From positions 10,416 to 74,415 of the forward strand of contig CAYRLW010000011.1 in assembly GCA_964425215.1 (NCBI GenBank): DNA of 64,000 nt. Reading direction: 5' to 3'. Shown one piece after another: positions 62,761 through 64,000 of this stretch. The translations under genes were made by a program, and so were the position numbers. Origin of the DNA: CAYRLW01 sp964425215. Lineage in GTDB: Bacteria > Spirochaetota > Spirochaetia > Treponematales > Breznakiellaceae. The notes beneath the pieces are model-generated. The model ran no database searches. It had not been told where the DNA came from and saw only the letters and a list, made by a program, of their open reading frames with translations. Every line of letters begins with the position of its first letter. The first letter of the stretch is position 1.

Positions 62761-63981
62761 TTAGGGGGCGGTTTTCAGCTTTTCCAGGGCTTCGGCGTAG
62801 AAGTCTTCCACGCTTTGGATCATACGGTAATCCGGGTAGTTCCCCATAATTTCTTCGCAGGTATCGCGGACCTTGGACCAATCCCCCGTTTCCCGATACA
62901 CCAATAATTTTTGATAGATCAATTCCGGTAAAAAGGGGTCCTTGGGGTACGCCCTTTGCGCCGCGTCGGCCCAAGAAAGGATTTCCTGCCGACAGCGGTC
63001 CGCGCTGTGCTGATCACCGAAATATTCCACCGCCTTGTCCGCCAAATCGCGAAAAAGATACTGCAAAAACCAGGTCGCTTCCACCGGGGTACTGCCGTTT
63101 AAGACGTTGGGATGGGCCCGGTAGAACGCGGCGGCCGATTCGGCGTCCTTAAAGCCGAACTTCTTCGGGTCCCGGGCCATATCACCAAAGGAATAAAACA
63201 CCGGCGCGCTAATCCTACGGGTTAGGGCGTCGATATCGGCGAGAAGGTTGTTGATTTCCCGTTGATAGCGTTGTTTTTTAAAATCCTTCAGGTAGCGGTA
63301 GGCCTCTTCCAGACCCTTTCCCGGCTTAAGGAAGCTCGGATCTTCCCGGGACGAAAGGCCGAAAAAGTCCACCGCCTCGGCGTAGCGGCCCGCGTCCAGG
63401 GAATCGATGCCCCTGTAATAGGAGGCGGCGGCCTTCAGCGAAGCGGTCGGCGGCGAAACTTGGGGTAGCGGAGCCCCCAAGCCCGAAGCAAGCTTCCGCG
63501 CCAAATCCCGTTCCATGTTCAGCGCCTGGTCGACGCTTCCCGAGACCGAAGCGGTGCATAGCAGTTTACCGCTTTCCACCTCCACCGCTTTGGCGTCGTA
63601 GCGGAGTTCTGTTCCCGTGGATAGGTAGGACCCGTAGACCAATAGCTTTGCCCCCAGCAGGGCGCCGATTTTAGGCGCGTCCTTTTCTTCCAGCAGTCCG
63701 GATAACGCTAATTCCTGCTCCCTCAGAACCTTCTGGAGCTCCTCCCGCTCGATCACCGTAAAGGTACCGCTGGAATTCAAATCCGATACCAGCATATCCG
63801 CCAAACCCTTGGAAAGCCAGGCCGCGTCACTGTCATTGGTGGTGTTGGTAAAGTAGAGCACCGAAAGGGTCCTCTGCTCCGGGTCGGCAAAGCCGAAGGA
63901 CACAACCCCCAGGAAAAGAAGCAAAATCAGGATGATACGCTCCCCAGCGCCTCTGGATATTTTAAGCCTGAATCCGCGCAT
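62761..63981 (-). CDS. Exported CsgG/FlgO-like protein with TPR-like repeats
   Basis: The 406-aa protein has a signal peptide (IILILLLFLGVVSFGFA, cleaved before DPEQ). An N-terminal CsgG/FlgO-like domain follows (~35-170: LSVLYFTNTTNDSDAAWLSKG, VIEREELQKVLREQELAL, GALLGAKLLVYGSYL), then helical repeats of TPR type to the end (AASYYRGIDSLDAGRYAEAVD). CsgG-like domains in spirochaetes occur in periplasmic or outer-membrane proteins. The start has 19 nt to the window edge and could not be checked for a promoter. The gene is convergent with the GH3 operon. Confidence 0.75.
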   Translation of the reverse strand: MRGFRLKISRGAGERIILILLLFLGVVSFGFADPEQRTLSVLYFTNTTNDSDAAWLSKGLADMLVSDLNSSGTFTVIEREELQKVLREQELALSGLLEEKDAPKIGALLGAKLLVYGSYLSTGTELRYDAKAVEVESGKLLCTASVSGSVDQALNMERDLARKLASGLGAPLPQVSPPTASLKAAASYYRGIDSLDAGRYAEAVDFFGLSSREDPSFLKPGKGLEEAYRYLKDFKKQRYQREINNLLADIDALTRRISAPVFYSFGDMARDPKKFGFKDAESAAAFYRAHPNVLNGSTPVEATWFLQYLFRDLADKAVEYFGDQHSADRCRQEILSWADAAQRAYPKDPFLPELIYQKLLVYRETGDWSKVRDTCEEIMGNYPDYRMIQSVEDFYAEALEKLKTAP

Positions 63982-64000
63982 AGGCGATAATGCCTTTTCT

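Overview
The window looks like a spirochaete chromosome, most likely a Treponema of the termite-gut type. This is inferred from protein content and gene style (TPR/HDOD/CsgG-like proteins, YesMN-type two-component control of sugar uptake, GC-rich coding DNA with AT-rich inserts); no rRNA, tRNA or marker gene confirms it. I found no rRNA, tRNA or CRISPR array.

Left flank (1-19.3 kb) is GC-rich, tightly packed and ordinary. It holds the end of a LamG/FN3-like surface protein, a large TPR/acidic protein, an HDOD protein and a metallo-beta-lactamase-fold hydrolase (translationally coupled or close). Next come a truncated DUF4838 gene, a three-gene FAD/NAD oxidoreductase set (GlpA-like with BFD domain, pyridine nucleotide oxidoreductase, DUF1667) and an M24 aminopeptidase. 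A nickel module follows (cbiM-cbiQ-cbiO-larE-larC-larB: uptake plus nickel-pincer cofactor synthesis, with no larA in the window), then an acyl-ACP thioesterase, a broken LigB-type dioxygenase and a sirtuin.

Accessory region (19.36-52.17 kb) is bracketed by two directly oriented 65-bp palindromic elements (60/65 identical). Its core is a 16-kb minus-strand operon: XRE regulator, 1758-aa DEAD helicase with DUF1998 (DruE-like, or a fused DrmA-DrmB), SNF2-type helicase (DrmD-like), 1443-aa N6-adenine methylase (DrmMI/PglX-like), McrB, McrC and an HNH nuclease, mostly linked by 4-14 nt overlaps. I read this as a hybrid anti-phage system combining Druantia/DISARM-like parts with a type IV McrBC module. 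Beyond it lie an IS256-family element with an amber codon in its transposase, a CARF-like gene start cut off by that IS, two sigma-54 promoters, an AAA/DUF4143 ATPase between 42-bp repeats and a small lipoprotein. Then comes a TerY-P-like signalling operon (transglutaminase membrane protein, TelA-vWA fusion, PP2C, kinase with OB fold), facing a WYL regulator and a double-AAA ATPase. IS5 and IS21 debris and two unknown genes complete it.

Right flank (52.2-64 kb) returns to GC-rich chromosome: a lipoprotein, a YesMN two-component system in an operon with its own lipoprotein solute-binding protein, a divergent sugar ABC transporter (binding protein and two permeases) with a GH3 beta-glycosidase, and a CsgG/TPR-like exported protein. 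The likely logic is that YesMN senses a plant oligosaccharide, the ABC transporter imports it and GH3 hydrolyses it.
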